From Lysobacterales bacterium PRO7 (lineage in GTDB: Bacteria; Pseudomonadota; Gammaproteobacteria; Xanthomonadales; Rhodanobacteraceae), in the NCBI GenBank assembly GCA_021404785.1, contig QWHH01000006.1, positions 96,202 through 160,201 on the forward strand: a stretch of 64,000 nt of DNA, written 5' to 3'. The first letter of the stretch is position 1. Every line of letters begins with the position of its first letter. The notes under the pieces are model-generated. The model ran no database searches. It was not told the DNA's origin and saw nothing but the letters and a program-made list of their open reading frames with translations. Below are positions 19,717 to 29,500 of the stretch, piece by piece. The position numbers were made by a program, and so were the translations under genes.

Positions 19717-20878
19717 TGATGCCTGTCACCTCGCGCCCAACCACAAGCTGATGCACGGTTTCGGTGCCTTCGTAGGTGATGACGGATTCAAGGTTCAGCG
19801 CGTGCCGTATCGGACTGTGTTCGGTCGTAATGCCGGCGCCGCCGAGGATGTCGCGGCATTCGCGTGCGATGTCGATCGCCATGCGGCAGTTGTTCCACTT
19901 GGCCAGCGACACCTGGGTCGGCTGCATCTTGCCAGCATCCTTCAATCGACCCAGTTGCAATGACAGAAGCTGCGCCAGCGTGATTCGGCGCGCCATGTCG
20001 GCGAGCTTGAGCTGCACCGCTTGATTGGCGGCCAGTGGACGCTTGAACAGGATGCGGTTCTTGGCGTATTCGGTGGTCTCGGTAAAACAGGCGATTGCCG
20101 CGCCGATCGGGCCCCAGGTAATGCCGTAGCGCGCCTGGGTCAAGCAACCCAGCGGACCTTTCAGGCCCTTCACGTTCGGCAGGCGGTTCGCATCCGGCAC
20201 GCGCACGTTGTCGAAGAACAGCGCGCTGGTGACCGAAGCGCGCAGGCTCATCTTTTTGTGCACTTCCTGCGCGGCGAAACCCTTCGTGTCGGTCGGCACG
20301 ATGAAGCCCTGAATGCCGTCGTCGGTCTGCGCCCAGACGATCGCGATATGCGCGAGGTTGCCATTGGTGATCCACATCTTGGCGCCGTTGATGACCCAGT
20401 CGCCGCCGTCCTTCTTCGCATGCGTCTTCATGTTGGCCGGATCCGAACCGCCGTGCGGTTCGGTCAGGCCGAAGCAGCCGATGACCTTGCCGGCCGCCAT
20501 CTGCGGCAGCCAGTGCTTGCGCTGTTCCTCGCTGCCGTAGGCGTAGATCGGATACATGCACAGCGACGACTGCACCGAGGCGAAACTGCGGATGCCGGAG
20601 TCGCCGCGTTCAAGTTCCTGGCAGATCAGGCCGTAGCTGACGCCGTTCATGCCGGCGCAACCGTATTCGTGCGGCAGGGTCGCACCGAGCAGGCCGAGTT
20701 CGGCCATTTCCGGCACGAGCTCGATCGGGAAGCGGCCCTTGTCGAAGCAGTCGCCGATGATCGGCAGCACGCGTTCGTCGGTGAAGCGCGCCACCGTATC
20801 CTGCACCATGCGTTCTTCTTCGCTGAGCAGCGAGCGGACATCGTACAAATCGACGGGATTCAGCGGCGCGGCAGGCAT
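19706..20878 (-). CDS. gcdH: Glutaryl-CoA dehydrogenase
   Basis: 390 residues of acyl-CoA dehydrogenase fold. Blocks such as SFASVQSSLCMYPI, IGCFGLTEPHGGSDP, KMWITN, KMSLRAS and ITYEGTETVHQL (with the catalytic Glu) match GcdH better than other members. The enzyme converts glutaryl-CoA to crotonyl-CoA and CO2 with FAD, in lysine and tryptophan degradation. GGAG precedes the ATG by about 6 bases. The ALDH7-type gene at 8.9 kb could serve the same lysine route. Confidence 0.92.
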   Translation of the reverse strand: MPAAPLNPVDLYDVRSLLSEEERMVQDTVARFTDERVLPIIGDCFDKGRFPIELVPEMAELGLLGATLPHEYGCAGMNGVSYGLICQELERGDSGIRSFASVQSSLCMYPIYAYGSEEQRKHWLPQMAAGKVIGCFGLTEPHGGSDPANMKTHAKKDGGDWVINGAKMWITNGNLAHIAIVWAQTDDGIQGFIVPTDTKGFAAQEVHKKMSLRASVTSALFFDNVRVPDANRLPNVKGLKGPLGCLTQARYGITWGPIGAAIACFTETTEYAKNRILFKRPLAANQAVQLKLADMARRITLAQLLSLQLGRLKDAGKMQPTQVSLAKWNNCRMAIDIARECRDILGGAGITTEHSPIRHALNLESVITYEGTETVHQLVVGREVTGINAF

Positions 20879-20957
20879 GGAAAACTCCGGGTTTTGCGCA
20901 ATCGTGGCAAGGCCGCGTATTCTAGCCGTCCGATAGCCGAAAGTCCCGCAGAATCAA

Positions 20958-21788
20958 GTGCTACGCGTTCCCATTCTGACCTACCACGCCGTCAATATCG
21001 CCGGCAACGATTACGCGAACAACGACCACGTCGCGTTCGCCGCCGACCTGCGCCTGATCGACGACCTGGGCCTGCGCATCGTCCCGTTGCACTGGGTCGT
21101 GGATCAGCTTCTGGGCAGTGCCGACCGCGACCTGTCGCGCTGTGTGGCGCTGACCTGTGACGACGGTTCGGATTTCGACTGGTTCGACCTCGACCATCCG
21201 ACGTACGGCTCCCAGCGCAGCCTGTTCAACGCCATGATGGATTTCATCGCCGAACGCGGCGCGGTGGCGCAGCCGGATTTGCACCTGACCTGCTTCGTGA
21301 TCGCCTCGCGCGAGGCGCGCGATCATCTCGACCGCAACTGCCTGGCCGGTCGTGACTGGATGCGGGACGCGTGGTGGAAACCGGCGTTGGCATCCGGCCG
21401 CATCGCCATCGAGAACCACAGTTTCGACCACAACCACGCTGCGATTCCATCACCCGGCATTGACGGCATGCAGCGCGGCTCGTTCCATCCCGTCGACACT
21501 TACAAACGTGCGGATGCGGAAATCGCGCAGGCCACGCGCCTGATCGACGCCGCGATTGCACCTGCGCGCACGACGCTGTTCTGCTATCCCTACAGCCACG
21601 TCAACGACTACTTGCGCACGGATTACTTCCCACGCCATCAATCCGAGCACGGCATGCGCGCCGCATTCGGCGACGGCGCAACTCCAGTGACGCAAGCCAG
21701 CGACCGCTGGAACCTGCCGCGGTACATTTGCGGGCATCATTGGAAATCACCCGACGAATTGCGCGCGATTCTGGCGCAATCGGATTGA
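20958..21788 (+). CDS. Polysaccharide deacetylase-like protein (NodB fold)
   Basis: 276 residues. Motif 1 LTCDDG (Asp68-Asp69) and motif 2 NHSFDHNH provide the metal ligands of the carbohydrate esterase 4/NodB family. PYSHVNDY follows near the end. No signal peptide is visible, so it may act in the cytoplasm or on a precursor. The GTG start is the first codon of a good family N-terminus (VPILTYHAV). It is divergent from gcdH and convergent, one base apart, with the next gene. The substrate is unknown. Confidence 0.83.
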   Translation: MLRVPILTYHAVNIAGNDYANNDHVAFAADLRLIDDLGLRIVPLHWVVDQLLGSADRDLSRCVALTCDDGSDFDWFDLDHPTYGSQRSLFNAMMDFIAERGAVAQPDLHLTCFVIASREARDHLDRNCLAGRDWMRDAWWKPALASGRIAIENHSFDHNHAAIPSPGIDGMQRGSFHPVDTYKRADAEIAQATRLIDAAIAPARTTLFCYPYSHVNDYLRTDYFPRHQSEHGMRAAFGDGATPVTQASDRWNLPRYICGHHWKSPDELRAILAQSD

Positions 21789-21789
21789 A

Positions 21790-22293
21790 TCAGAACGGGC
21801 CGAGCGCCTGGGCCATCGCGACGAGTCCGCGCTTGAGTTGCGCATTGATCGGCTTGTGCCAGTGGACGAGCAGCTTGTCGTGGCCGGTAGGCTCAAAGCC
21901 GGCGGAGAGATCGACTTCCCATGCGCGTGCGTCGCCGCAATAGCCGAAATACGCGTCACAGGAATCCGCGAAATGGGTGAAACCGTAGCGTAATAGCTGC
22001 GCCATCACTCCGCCGCTCGCGGCCAACGCGGCTGTTTGCGCCTCATCCAGATGCGCGAATGCGCGTCCGTCGGTGCAACAGCCGCCGACCAGGATCACAC
22101 TGCCGAACGGCATGAACTTCGCGTACGACATCGGCACGAGAGTGCCGTCAGGCTTGCGCACGAATGCAACGACATCATGCTTCCATTGTGGAATCGGATG
22201 GCCGAACTTGCGCTGGAACAACTCGCCGGCAATCGGCTGCGGATCATCGATTTCGGTGATCAGCAGAAATTCCGGTTTGGCGGGAAGCGTCAT
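21790..22293 (-). CDS. Protein of unknown function, paralogue of the neighbouring gene
   Basis: 167 residues; no family recognised. It shares an evident pattern with the product of the adjacent upstream gene: FQRKFG near the start, a Gly-Gly-Cys pair (VGGCC), the exact block FGYCGDA and the ending GFEPTGHDKLLVHW. The tail resembles the last strand region of GNAT acetyltransferases, but no acetyl-CoA loop is clear. Probably soluble. It is the last gene of a minus-strand unit behind a 5'-nucleotidase. Confidence 0.7.
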   Translation of the reverse strand: MTLPAKPEFLLITEIDDPQPIAGELFQRKFGHPIPQWKHDVVAFVRKPDGTLVPMSYAKFMPFGSVILVGGCCTDGRAFAHLDEAQTAALAASGGVMAQLLRYGFTHFADSCDAYFGYCGDARAWEVDLSAGFEPTGHDKLLVHWHKPINAQLKRGLVAMAQALGPF

Positions 22294-22305
22294 CGCTGGT
22301 CCTTG

Positions 22306-22797
22306 TCAAAATGGCACGAACGCGTTGGCTTTTTCGATCATGTGCCCGCGTCGGCGTGCATCGGCATCGCGCGTCCAGTACACGAGCAGGCGTTCGTGCG
22401 CGGTCGGCTGGAAACCGACAGCACGATCCACGCGCTCAGCCAACGCGTCGCCACAATAGCCGAAGATTGCCGCGAAGCGCGGCGCAAAATGTCGTACCGA
22501 CCACGCCAATACATGATGATACAGGCCGCCCGTCGCGTGCACGGCGTCGCGTTCGTCCACGCCCATGTTTCGCAGCACGCGATTATCCACGCAGGCGCCG
22601 CCGCCAAGCAGGATGTCACCACAATCAGTGAAGTGCACGTAGCACACCGGAACTTCTGCGCCCGCGCTGCGATAGTATGCGGCCACATGGTGCGGGAATT
22701 GCGGCAGCGCGCGTGAATACTTGCGCTTGAACAGGGATTCCAAAGCAGCCGGCGCGTCTTCGCTTTCGCGCACTTCGATGAAATCCCCGATATTCAC
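22306..22797 (-). CDS. Protein of unknown function, paralogue of the neighbouring gene
   Basis: 163 residues. It begins with GTG overlapping the stop of the 5'-nucleotidase gene (GTGA), which fixes the start and implies translational coupling. FKRKYS, LGGGAC, FGYCGDA and GFQPTAHERLLVYW line up with the paralogue 12 bases downstream. I do not recognise the family. The conserved Cys and Gly residues and the coupling to a nucleotidase suggest a small enzyme or binding partner, but this is inference. Confidence 0.75.
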   Translation of the reverse strand: MNIGDFIEVRESEDAPAALESLFKRKYSRALPQFPHHVAAYYRSAGAEVPVCYVHFTDCGDILLGGGACVDNRVLRNMGVDERDAVHATGGLYHHVLAWSVRHFAPRFAAIFGYCGDALAERVDRAVGFQPTAHERLLVYWTRDADARRRGHMIEKANAFVPF

Positions 22798-23729
22798 GCG
22801 CCCGTCCCCTTGCGGTTGCGAACGCCATGCGGCACATGCCCTGTCGCCACGTGCTGGCGCGCGGATTCCACATTCGCATGCGAATCGTCGAAGAAGATGT
22901 CGGCGCCGAAGGTTTGCAGGAACGGCCCCTTGTCGCGGCCACCCAGGAACAAGGCCTCGTCCAGGCGCACGCCCCAACTGCGCAACGTGAGGATCACGCG
23001 CTTGTGCGCAGGCGCCGAGCGCGCCGTGACGAGCGCGGTGCGGATCGGCGAAGCGTCACCCGCGGGAAACGCCGCCTGCAGGCGATGCAGGGCAGCGAGG
23101 AACCCGCGGAACGGCCCGCCGGACAGCGGCGTGTCGGCATTTTCCACTTCGTTGCGATGGAACGCATCGATACCCTGCTCCTGCGAGACGCGTTCGGATT
23201 CGTCGCCGAAAATCACCGCGTCACCGTCGAAGGCGATACGCAATTGATCCGACGCAATTTGGGGTGCCTTGGAAGGCAGGATCGTCGCCGCCGCGATGCC
23301 GGACGCAAGCGCCGCGGCGACGCTTTCCGGGTTCGCCGACAGGAACAGTTGGGCGCCAAACGATGGCACATACGGCGAGGTTGGCGCGCCGCCGGTGAAC
23401 ACCGCGCGCGCGATTTGCAGTCCGTAATGCTCGATGGAATTGAAGATGCGCAACCCGGTGTCGGCGGAATTGCGCGACAGCAGCACCACTTCCACACGCG
23501 GTTCAGCGGCGTCTTCGTTCAGTCGCAACAATTTGCGCACCAGTGGAAATGCGATGCCCGGCGCAAGCAACTCGTTCTCGCGTGTCATCTGGAACCGACG
23601 ATATTCGTCGATGCCTTCGCGCTCGAACAGGTCGTGGCTCTCGCCGAGGTCGAACAGCGCGCGCGAGGAGATCGCGACGATGAGGCGATCATCACCTGGT
23701 TTCGTCGCTGCGGAATCGGTTGCCGGCAT
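22794..23729 (-). CDS. Cytosolic 5'-nucleotidase family protein
   Basis: 311 residues. LIVAISSRALFDLGESH at the start, LLSRNSADTGLRIFNSI and the HAD-like block IAFDGDAVIF match the family that includes vertebrate cytosolic 5'-nucleotidase I (PF06189). These enzymes dephosphorylate nucleoside monophosphates. The start at 23729 is chosen because the family N-terminus follows closely; an ATG at 23783 would overlap the subtilase gene. Coupled to the GTG start of the next gene. Confidence 0.82.
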   Translation of the reverse strand: MPATDSAATKPGDDRLIVAISSRALFDLGESHDLFEREGIDEYRRFQMTRENELLAPGIAFPLVRKLLRLNEDAAEPRVEVVLLSRNSADTGLRIFNSIEHYGLQIARAVFTGGAPTSPYVPSFGAQLFLSANPESVAAALASGIAAATILPSKAPQIASDQLRIAFDGDAVIFGDESERVSQEQGIDAFHRNEVENADTPLSGGPFRGFLAALHRLQAAFPAGDASPIRTALVTARSAPAHKRVILTLRSWGVRLDEALFLGGRDKGPFLQTFGADIFFDDSHANVESARQHVATGHVPHGVRNRKGTGA

Positions 23730-23769
23730 GGTCGTCAGTGTAACGCCAACGCCCGCGCCGAGCCGAGCG

Positions 23770-25251
23770 CTACTCGAATCCATTCTTGAAGATCGTGTCG
23801 GCCAGGATCACGGCCGCGTAGGCATCGATGCGCCCGTAACCTTGCACGGGGTTGGGAAACGTTGTTGCCGGGATGGCGCCGCAAACCTGCGTGCTGCTGA
23901 TCGGCACAGCGGTCTGGCGCAGGATGTCCATCACGCGCTGCGGATTGCCCTTCAACGCCGGATTCACCGCCATTACCAGCGCGGCGGCGCCAGTCACGTG
24001 CGGCGTGGCCATGCTGGTTCCGCTCATGACCGCGTAGGCGGTATCGCTGGAGTTGGTCACCGAACGCACGTTTGATCCGGGCGCAACCACATCGGGCTTG
24101 ACCCGATTCGCGCCAGTCACCGGACCACGGCTGGAGAAGCTCGACATGGTGTCACTGCTCGTCATCGAACCGATGGTGAATGCACTATCGAGCGTGGCGG
24201 GCTGGTCGGCAATCGTGTTGCAGAAAGATCCGCCGTTGCCGGCCGCGGCGACGAACAGGATGCCGCCGGCGACCAGATTGTCGATTGCCGTCTTGACCTC
24301 GTTGCCCGCCGTGCAGCCTTCGGAGGCCGGGCAACCCCAGGAATTGCTGACGATATCCGGCGCCTTGGCGGGGTCTGGATTGTTGCCGGCAAGATCGGTT
24401 GGCGCCAGCAACCACTGCGCGCATTCGTTGTAGCGGGCCGGAGTGCCGTTGCCCGCGTCCATGTTGCGACAGCCGATCCACCTCGCGCCGGGTGCCACGC
24501 CAATTTGATTGCCGGCGCCATCGTCCCCCACCATCGTCCCAACCGTGTGCGAACCATGGCCATTATCGTCGCAAGGCACAAGGGAATCGTTGCCGCAAGG
24601 ATTGCCGACCGAATCATGAATCGCATCGTGCCAGTTGTAGTTGTGATCGGCGACGCTGCCATTCCAGCCACGGTAATGCGGTTTGAGTGCAGTGTGCGTC
24701 CAGCGGATGCCAGTGTCCTGTCCGGCGACGGTCACGCCCTGGCCGGTGATGCCCAAGGCCCAGACCTGCGGCGCGTGAATCTTGCTCACGCCCCACTCCA
24801 CCGACTCCACGGACTCGGGTTGCATCGGCGTTGCCGGTGGTGTCGGCAGGTGCAGCATCTGCGCTCGATTGCCGTCAAGCCGTGTCACGTCACTGCGTGA
24901 AGCCAGTTCGCGAACCTGTTCCGGCGTCAATTGCGCCTGGATCATGTTGACGATCCAGAAACTGCGATACGCAATGCCGCGATCGTCCAGCCAACGCCGC
25001 AGCGATTCCTGCGAAACATCGGCGGTGGTGCGCAAGGTATCGACGAGATTGCGGCGGCGCGCGAGGTAGTCGCCATCCTGGCGCAACAGGTCGGTCGGAA
25101 CCGCGGCATCGAGCACGATCAACGTATCCACGCTACCATCACGCTGCGCCTGCATCAGCAGCGTCGGATCGATTTCTACTGCTGTTGCGGTAGCGCAAGC
25201 CAGGGCAATCGCAACGGCCAGCAATCCACGATGTCGAACAAAGGTTTGCAT
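23770..25251 (-). CDS. Secreted subtilisin-like serine peptidase (S8)
   Basis: 493 residues: a signal peptide to about residue 24, an inhibitor-like propeptide (~25-135), then the S8 catalytic domain with Asp179 (GQDTGI), His232 (NGHGSHTVGT) and Ser413 (SGTSMATP). The catalytic triad is complete. The protein ends IFKNGFE, a short conserved-looking tail with an aromatic and acidic end. An extracellular or outer-membrane-associated protease is expected. The start is the ATG before the signal peptide; Cys pairs in the catalytic domain suggest disulfides. Confidence 0.93.
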   Translation of the reverse strand: MQTFVRHRGLLAVAIALACATATAVEIDPTLLMQAQRDGSVDTLIVLDAAVPTDLLRQDGDYLARRRNLVDTLRTTADVSQESLRRWLDDRGIAYRSFWIVNMIQAQLTPEQVRELASRSDVTRLDGNRAQMLHLPTPPATPMQPESVESVEWGVSKIHAPQVWALGITGQGVTVAGQDTGIRWTHTALKPHYRGWNGSVADHNYNWHDAIHDSVGNPCGNDSLVPCDDNGHGSHTVGTMVGDDGAGNQIGVAPGARWIGCRNMDAGNGTPARYNECAQWLLAPTDLAGNNPDPAKAPDIVSNSWGCPASEGCTAGNEVKTAIDNLVAGGILFVAAAGNGGSFCNTIADQPATLDSAFTIGSMTSSDTMSSFSSRGPVTGANRVKPDVVAPGSNVRSVTNSSDTAYAVMSGTSMATPHVTGAAALVMAVNPALKGNPQRVMDILRQTAVPISSTQVCGAIPATTFPNPVQGYGRIDAYAAVILADTIFKNGFE

Positions 25252-25293
25252 CGCATAGTCCCCAAGGCGAAACGTGTGCCGAAAATCGTCTGC

Positions 25294-26064
25294 TCAATAC
25301 GCAAACTGTTCATTGAGGATGCGATCCTCGAGATTGTGTTCCGGATCGAACAGCAAGGTCACGGTCTTCTCGCGCGATTCGCGGATCGTCACCTCGACCA
25401 CGTCGCGTACCTCGTGCGAGTCGGCGGTGGCGCTGACCGGGCGCTTGTAGGGATCGAGGATCTCGAATTTCACCTCGGTGCCGGCGCGCAGGATCGCGCC
25501 ACGCCAGCGCCGCGGCCGGAACGGACTGATCGGCGTCATCGCCAGCACGTCGGCGCCAAGCGGCAGGATCGGCCCGTGCGCGGAAAGGTTGTAGGCGGTC
25601 GAACCCGCCGAGGTGCACAGCAGCACGCCGTCGCACATCAGCTCGTCGATCTTAACGACGCCATTGAGATAGACGCGGATATGCGCGGCCTGCTTGGTCT
25701 GGCGCAGCAGCGAGACTTCGTTGAACGCGAGCGCGGTGGTGGCGGCCCCGGATTCGCCGACGGCTTCCATCACCAACGGGTGCAAGGGCGTCGGCTGGGC
25801 ACGCGCCAGCCGCTCGCGCAAATCCTCGGCGCGGAACTGGTTCATAAGGAACCCGACCGTGCCGAGCTTCATGCCGAACACCGGTTTGTTCAGCGCGAGG
25901 TAGCGATGCAGCGTGCGCAGCATGAAGCCGTCGCCGCCGAGCGCCACGATCACGTCGGCTTGCTCGACCGGTGTCTCGCCATAGCGCGCGTGCAGGTCCG
26001 CCAGCGCGACTTGGGCTTCTTCGGTCTTGCTGGCGGCGAAGGCGATTTTTTGCGGCTGTGACAT
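25294..26064 (-). CDS. nadK: NAD kinase
   Basis: 256 residues, slightly shorter than E. coli NadK. It phosphorylates NAD+ to NADP+ with ATP. The GGDG motif ([13 protein letters not shown]) and the [16 protein letters not shown] block that binds NAD are present, as is the substrate loop [11 protein letters not shown]. Cytosolic. It stands as a single gene behind the subtilase on the same strand; the two appear unrelated. Confidence 0.95.
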   Translation of the reverse strand: MSQPQKIAFAASKTEEAQVALADLHARYGETPVEQADVIVALGGDGFMLRTLHRYLALNKPVFGMKLGTVGFLMNQFRAEDLRERLARAQPTPLHPLVMEAVGESGAATTALAFNEVSLLRQTKQAAHIRVYLNGVVKIDELMCDGVLLCTSAGSTAYNLSAHGPILPLGADVLAMTPISPFRPRRWRGAILRAGTEVKFEILDPYKRPVSATADSHEVRDVVEVTIRESREKTVTLLFDPEHNLEDRILNEQFAY

Positions 26065-26155
26065 GCTTTCTGATTCTATGCAAACGGGATCGCGATCACA
26101 CCCAACCCACGATAAAAATTACTGCTGCCGATACCGGTGAGCACGTCGCGCAAAT

Positions 26156-26536
26156 TCAACAATCCACATTCGTGGGCGTCACTCGAAAACAGTCGTGTTG
26201 GGTGCCACCCGGAGGACAATACACGTAATTGTCGCTTGACGTGATTTGTATCCACGTAGAACCGCTGTGCCGCGCCAGAACACCCTTACCAAGACATTGA
26301 AATCCAGGAGGGACTGGATGACGCGCCGATTTAGTAACGATTGTTGGTTGTGGAACACGCTGGGAAGCAGCCGACCGGCGCCAACCAAGCGGATCTGGAT
26401 TTTGTGCGATACGGCTTAACTCTTCGTTGAACTCCCGTATTGCCTGATTTGCCTGATACCGCCCTATCGCTTCCCAGAGAGATAAGGCAATCAGCACCCC
26501 CAATGCCACTTTCCACACTAAATATTTGTCGGTCAT
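26156..26536 (-). CDS. Hypothetical protein with one N-terminal membrane segment
   Basis: 126 residues. Residues about 7-24 (LVWKVALGVLIALSLWEA) form a membrane segment or uncleaved signal anchor, followed by a short helix and a Cys-containing C-terminal part (FQCLGKG, YVYCPPGG, HDCF, VDC). The four Cys residues could pair in the periplasm. The base composition is lower in G+C than both neighbours, suggesting a recent arrival. No family recognised. Confidence 0.6.
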   Translation of the reverse strand: MTDKYLVWKVALGVLIALSLWEAIGRYQANQAIREFNEELSRIAQNPDPLGWRRSAASQRVPQPTIVTKSARHPVPPGFQCLGKGVLARHSGSTWIQITSSDNYVYCPPGGTQHDCFRVTPTNVDC

Positions 26537-26557
26537 GAGCGTCCCCCCCAGATGTAT

Positions 26558-29500
26558 TTACCCGCCCGCCTGCACCAGTTGCGCGAGCCGGCGCACCGCG
26601 ACCGAGACGATCGGATAGTCGGCAACGAGCTGGCTGCGCATGTCCGCGAACATGCCCAGGGTGAACTTCAGCGCCGGGTCGTCGCGGTTGAGCCAGGCTT
26701 CGACCAGTTCCGCGCCGTTTCCGTTGCCGCCATGCTCGATGACCTGCACGGTCAGCGCGCGATGCTGGCTGTACAACTCGTCGCGCAGGCTGCCGCGCGC
26801 GTGCGCGTGCCAGCGCGACTCGACCGGCAGGCTCTCGATCCTGTCCATGAGCCAGGACAGGTGCAGCGCTTCACCGAGCGCGAAATACACTTCGGCGACA
26901 CGCTCGACCTGCAGCTTGTGCTCGGCGGCGACGTGGATGATGTCCAGGCCCGAGCCCGGCGTCGGCAGCACGGCCAGGTCGGCCGCAAGGCCGTCCGGGA
27001 AACCGGCATCCAGCCAGCGCTGCTTGTCGGCGTCGTAGCGCTGCCTTTCGCGCGGCGTGATCGCCTCGACCAGGTGTCCGCGCAGGTCGCGCATGCCCTG
27101 GTGGTAACGATCCACCGCGGCGGCGATGTCCAGCGTGGCGTCGGAATGGTTGAGCACCCAGCGCGTGGAGCCGCGCAGCGCGTTCCAGATGACCAGCAAC
27201 GCGTCGATCTGCGCGTTGCCGTTGACCTTGCCGTCGAGCGCCTCGATGCCGGCCCACAGCGCGCGCGCATCGAACACCTCACGCGCGATGTTGTAGGCGC
27301 GCGCCACCTGCGCCGGCGTCTTGCCGGTATCCTCGCCCATGCGCAGCACGAACGTGGCACCCATGCGGTTGACCATCGAATTCGTCACCGCGGTCGCGAT
27401 GATCTCGCGCTTGAGGCGATGGCGCTCCATGTGCGGCGCGTATTTTTCCTGCAGCGGAGTGGGGAAATAACGGCGCAACTCCTTGGACAAATACGCATCT
27501 TCCGGCACGTCGGATTCGAGCAGTTGCTGGAACAGCACGATCTTGGAATACGAGAGCAGGATCGCGAGTTCCGGCCGCGTCAGACCCAGGCCGCGCGCCT
27601 TGCGTTCGGCGAACTCGGCATCCGTCGGCAGGTATTCGATCTGGCGGTCGAGCAGACCCTGGTTTTCCAAGGTGCGGATGAAATGCTGCTTGGCGCCGAT
27701 GCGCGCCACCGACATGCGCTCCATCAGGCTGATCGCCTGGTTCTGGCGGTAATTGTCGAGCAGGACCAGGCGCGCGACCTCGTCAGTCATCGCCGCGATC
27801 TCGGCGTTGCGCGTGTCGTAGGTCAATTCGCCGCGTTGCACCGCGTCGCCGAGCAGGATCTTGATGTTGACCTCGTGATCGGAGGTGTCCACGCCCGCCG
27901 AGTTGTCGATGAAGTCGGTGTTGAGCAGCACGCCGTTGAGCGCCGCCTCGATGCGCCCGCGCTGGGTGCATCCGAGGTTGCCGCCCTCGCCCACCAGCTT
28001 GCAGCGCAAATCGCGTCCGTTGATGCGGATCGAATTGTTCGCGCGGTCGCCGACATCGGCGTTGGTTTCGGCTTCCGACTTGACGTACGTGCCGATGCCG
28101 CCGTTCCAGAGCAGGTCGACCGGCGCCTTGAGGATCGCGCGCTTGAGGTCGTTCGGCGACAGCGACTCTACCCCCGCATCGATGCCGAGCGCCTCGCGCA
28201 CCGGTGCCGATATCGGGATCGACTTCGCACTCAGCGGGTAGATGCCGCCGCCGGCGCTGATCAGCCGGGCATCGTAATCGGCCCAGGACGAACGCGGCAA
28301 CTTGAACATGCGCTCGCGTTCGACGAAGGACTTTTCCGCATCGGGATTCGGGTCGAGGAAGATGTGGCGGTGATCGAACGCGGCGACAAGGCGCGTGTGC
28401 CGCGACAGCAGCATGCCGTTGCCGAACACGTCGCCGGACATGTCGCCGATGCCGACACAAGTGAAGTCCTCGGACTGGCAATCCCGTCCGAGCGCGCGGA
28501 AATGGCGCTTGACCGATTCCCAGCCGCCGCGCGCGGTGATGCCCATGCCCTTGTGGTCGTAGCCGACCGAGCCGCCCGAGGCGAACGCGTCGCCGAGCCA
28601 GAAGCCGTGTTCGGCGGAAATTGCGTTCGCGATGTCGGAGAACGTCGCCGTGCCCTTGTCCGCGGCGACGACAAGATACGGATCGTCGCCGTCGTGGCGC
28701 ACGCAGTTGTGCGGATGCACGACCTTGCCGTCGACCAGGTTGTCGGTGATGTCGAGCATGCCGTTCATGAACAGGCGGTAGCAGGCGATGCCCTCGGCAA
28801 GAACCGCATCACGATCTCCGCTGGCTGGCGGGCGCTTGACGAAGAAGCCACCCTTGGAACCGACCGGCACGATGACCGTGTTCTTGACCATCTGCGCCTT
28901 GACCAGGCCCAGCACTTCGGTGCGGAAATCTTCGCGGCGATCGGACCAGCGCAGGCCGCCGCGCGCGACCGGACCGAAGCGCAGATGCACCGCTTCCACG
29001 CGCGGAGCGTAGACGAAAATCTCGCGGTAGGGCTTCGGCTTGGGCAAGTCCGGCACCTTGGACGAGTCGAACTTGAAGCTGATGTATTCGCGCGCCTTGC
29101 CACCGGGCGTCTGGAAATAACTGGTGCGCAGCATGGCACCGATGACGCCGAGGAAGCCGCGCAGGATGCGGTCCTCGTCCAGGCTCGCCACGCGATCGAG
29201 CAGGATGCGCAGTGCCGCCACGATCGCCTGCATCTGCGCATCGCGATCCTGCCCGCGTGCATTCACTAGATCGTCGACAAAGCCCGGGTGCGCCGCGGCG
29301 ACCTCGGCCGGCAGCAGGATTTCAAGTTCCTTGCGCAGGCGCTTGCGCGCGCCTTCGAGCACGGTCTTGCCCGGGTCCTCGCGCTGCGGGTCGAACTTGG
29401 CCTCGAACAACTCGACCAGCAATCCGGCGATCAGCGGATAGCGGTTGAGCGTCTCTTCCATGTAGCTTTGCGAGAACGTCGCATTGGTCTGCACGATGTA

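Noticed and set aside
26552-29269. A 905-codon open frame opposite gdhB
   Set aside because: It is a shadow of the high-G+C gdhB gene: its sequence is rich in Arg/His/Ala without domain pattern, and gdhB itself has clear catalytic blocks.
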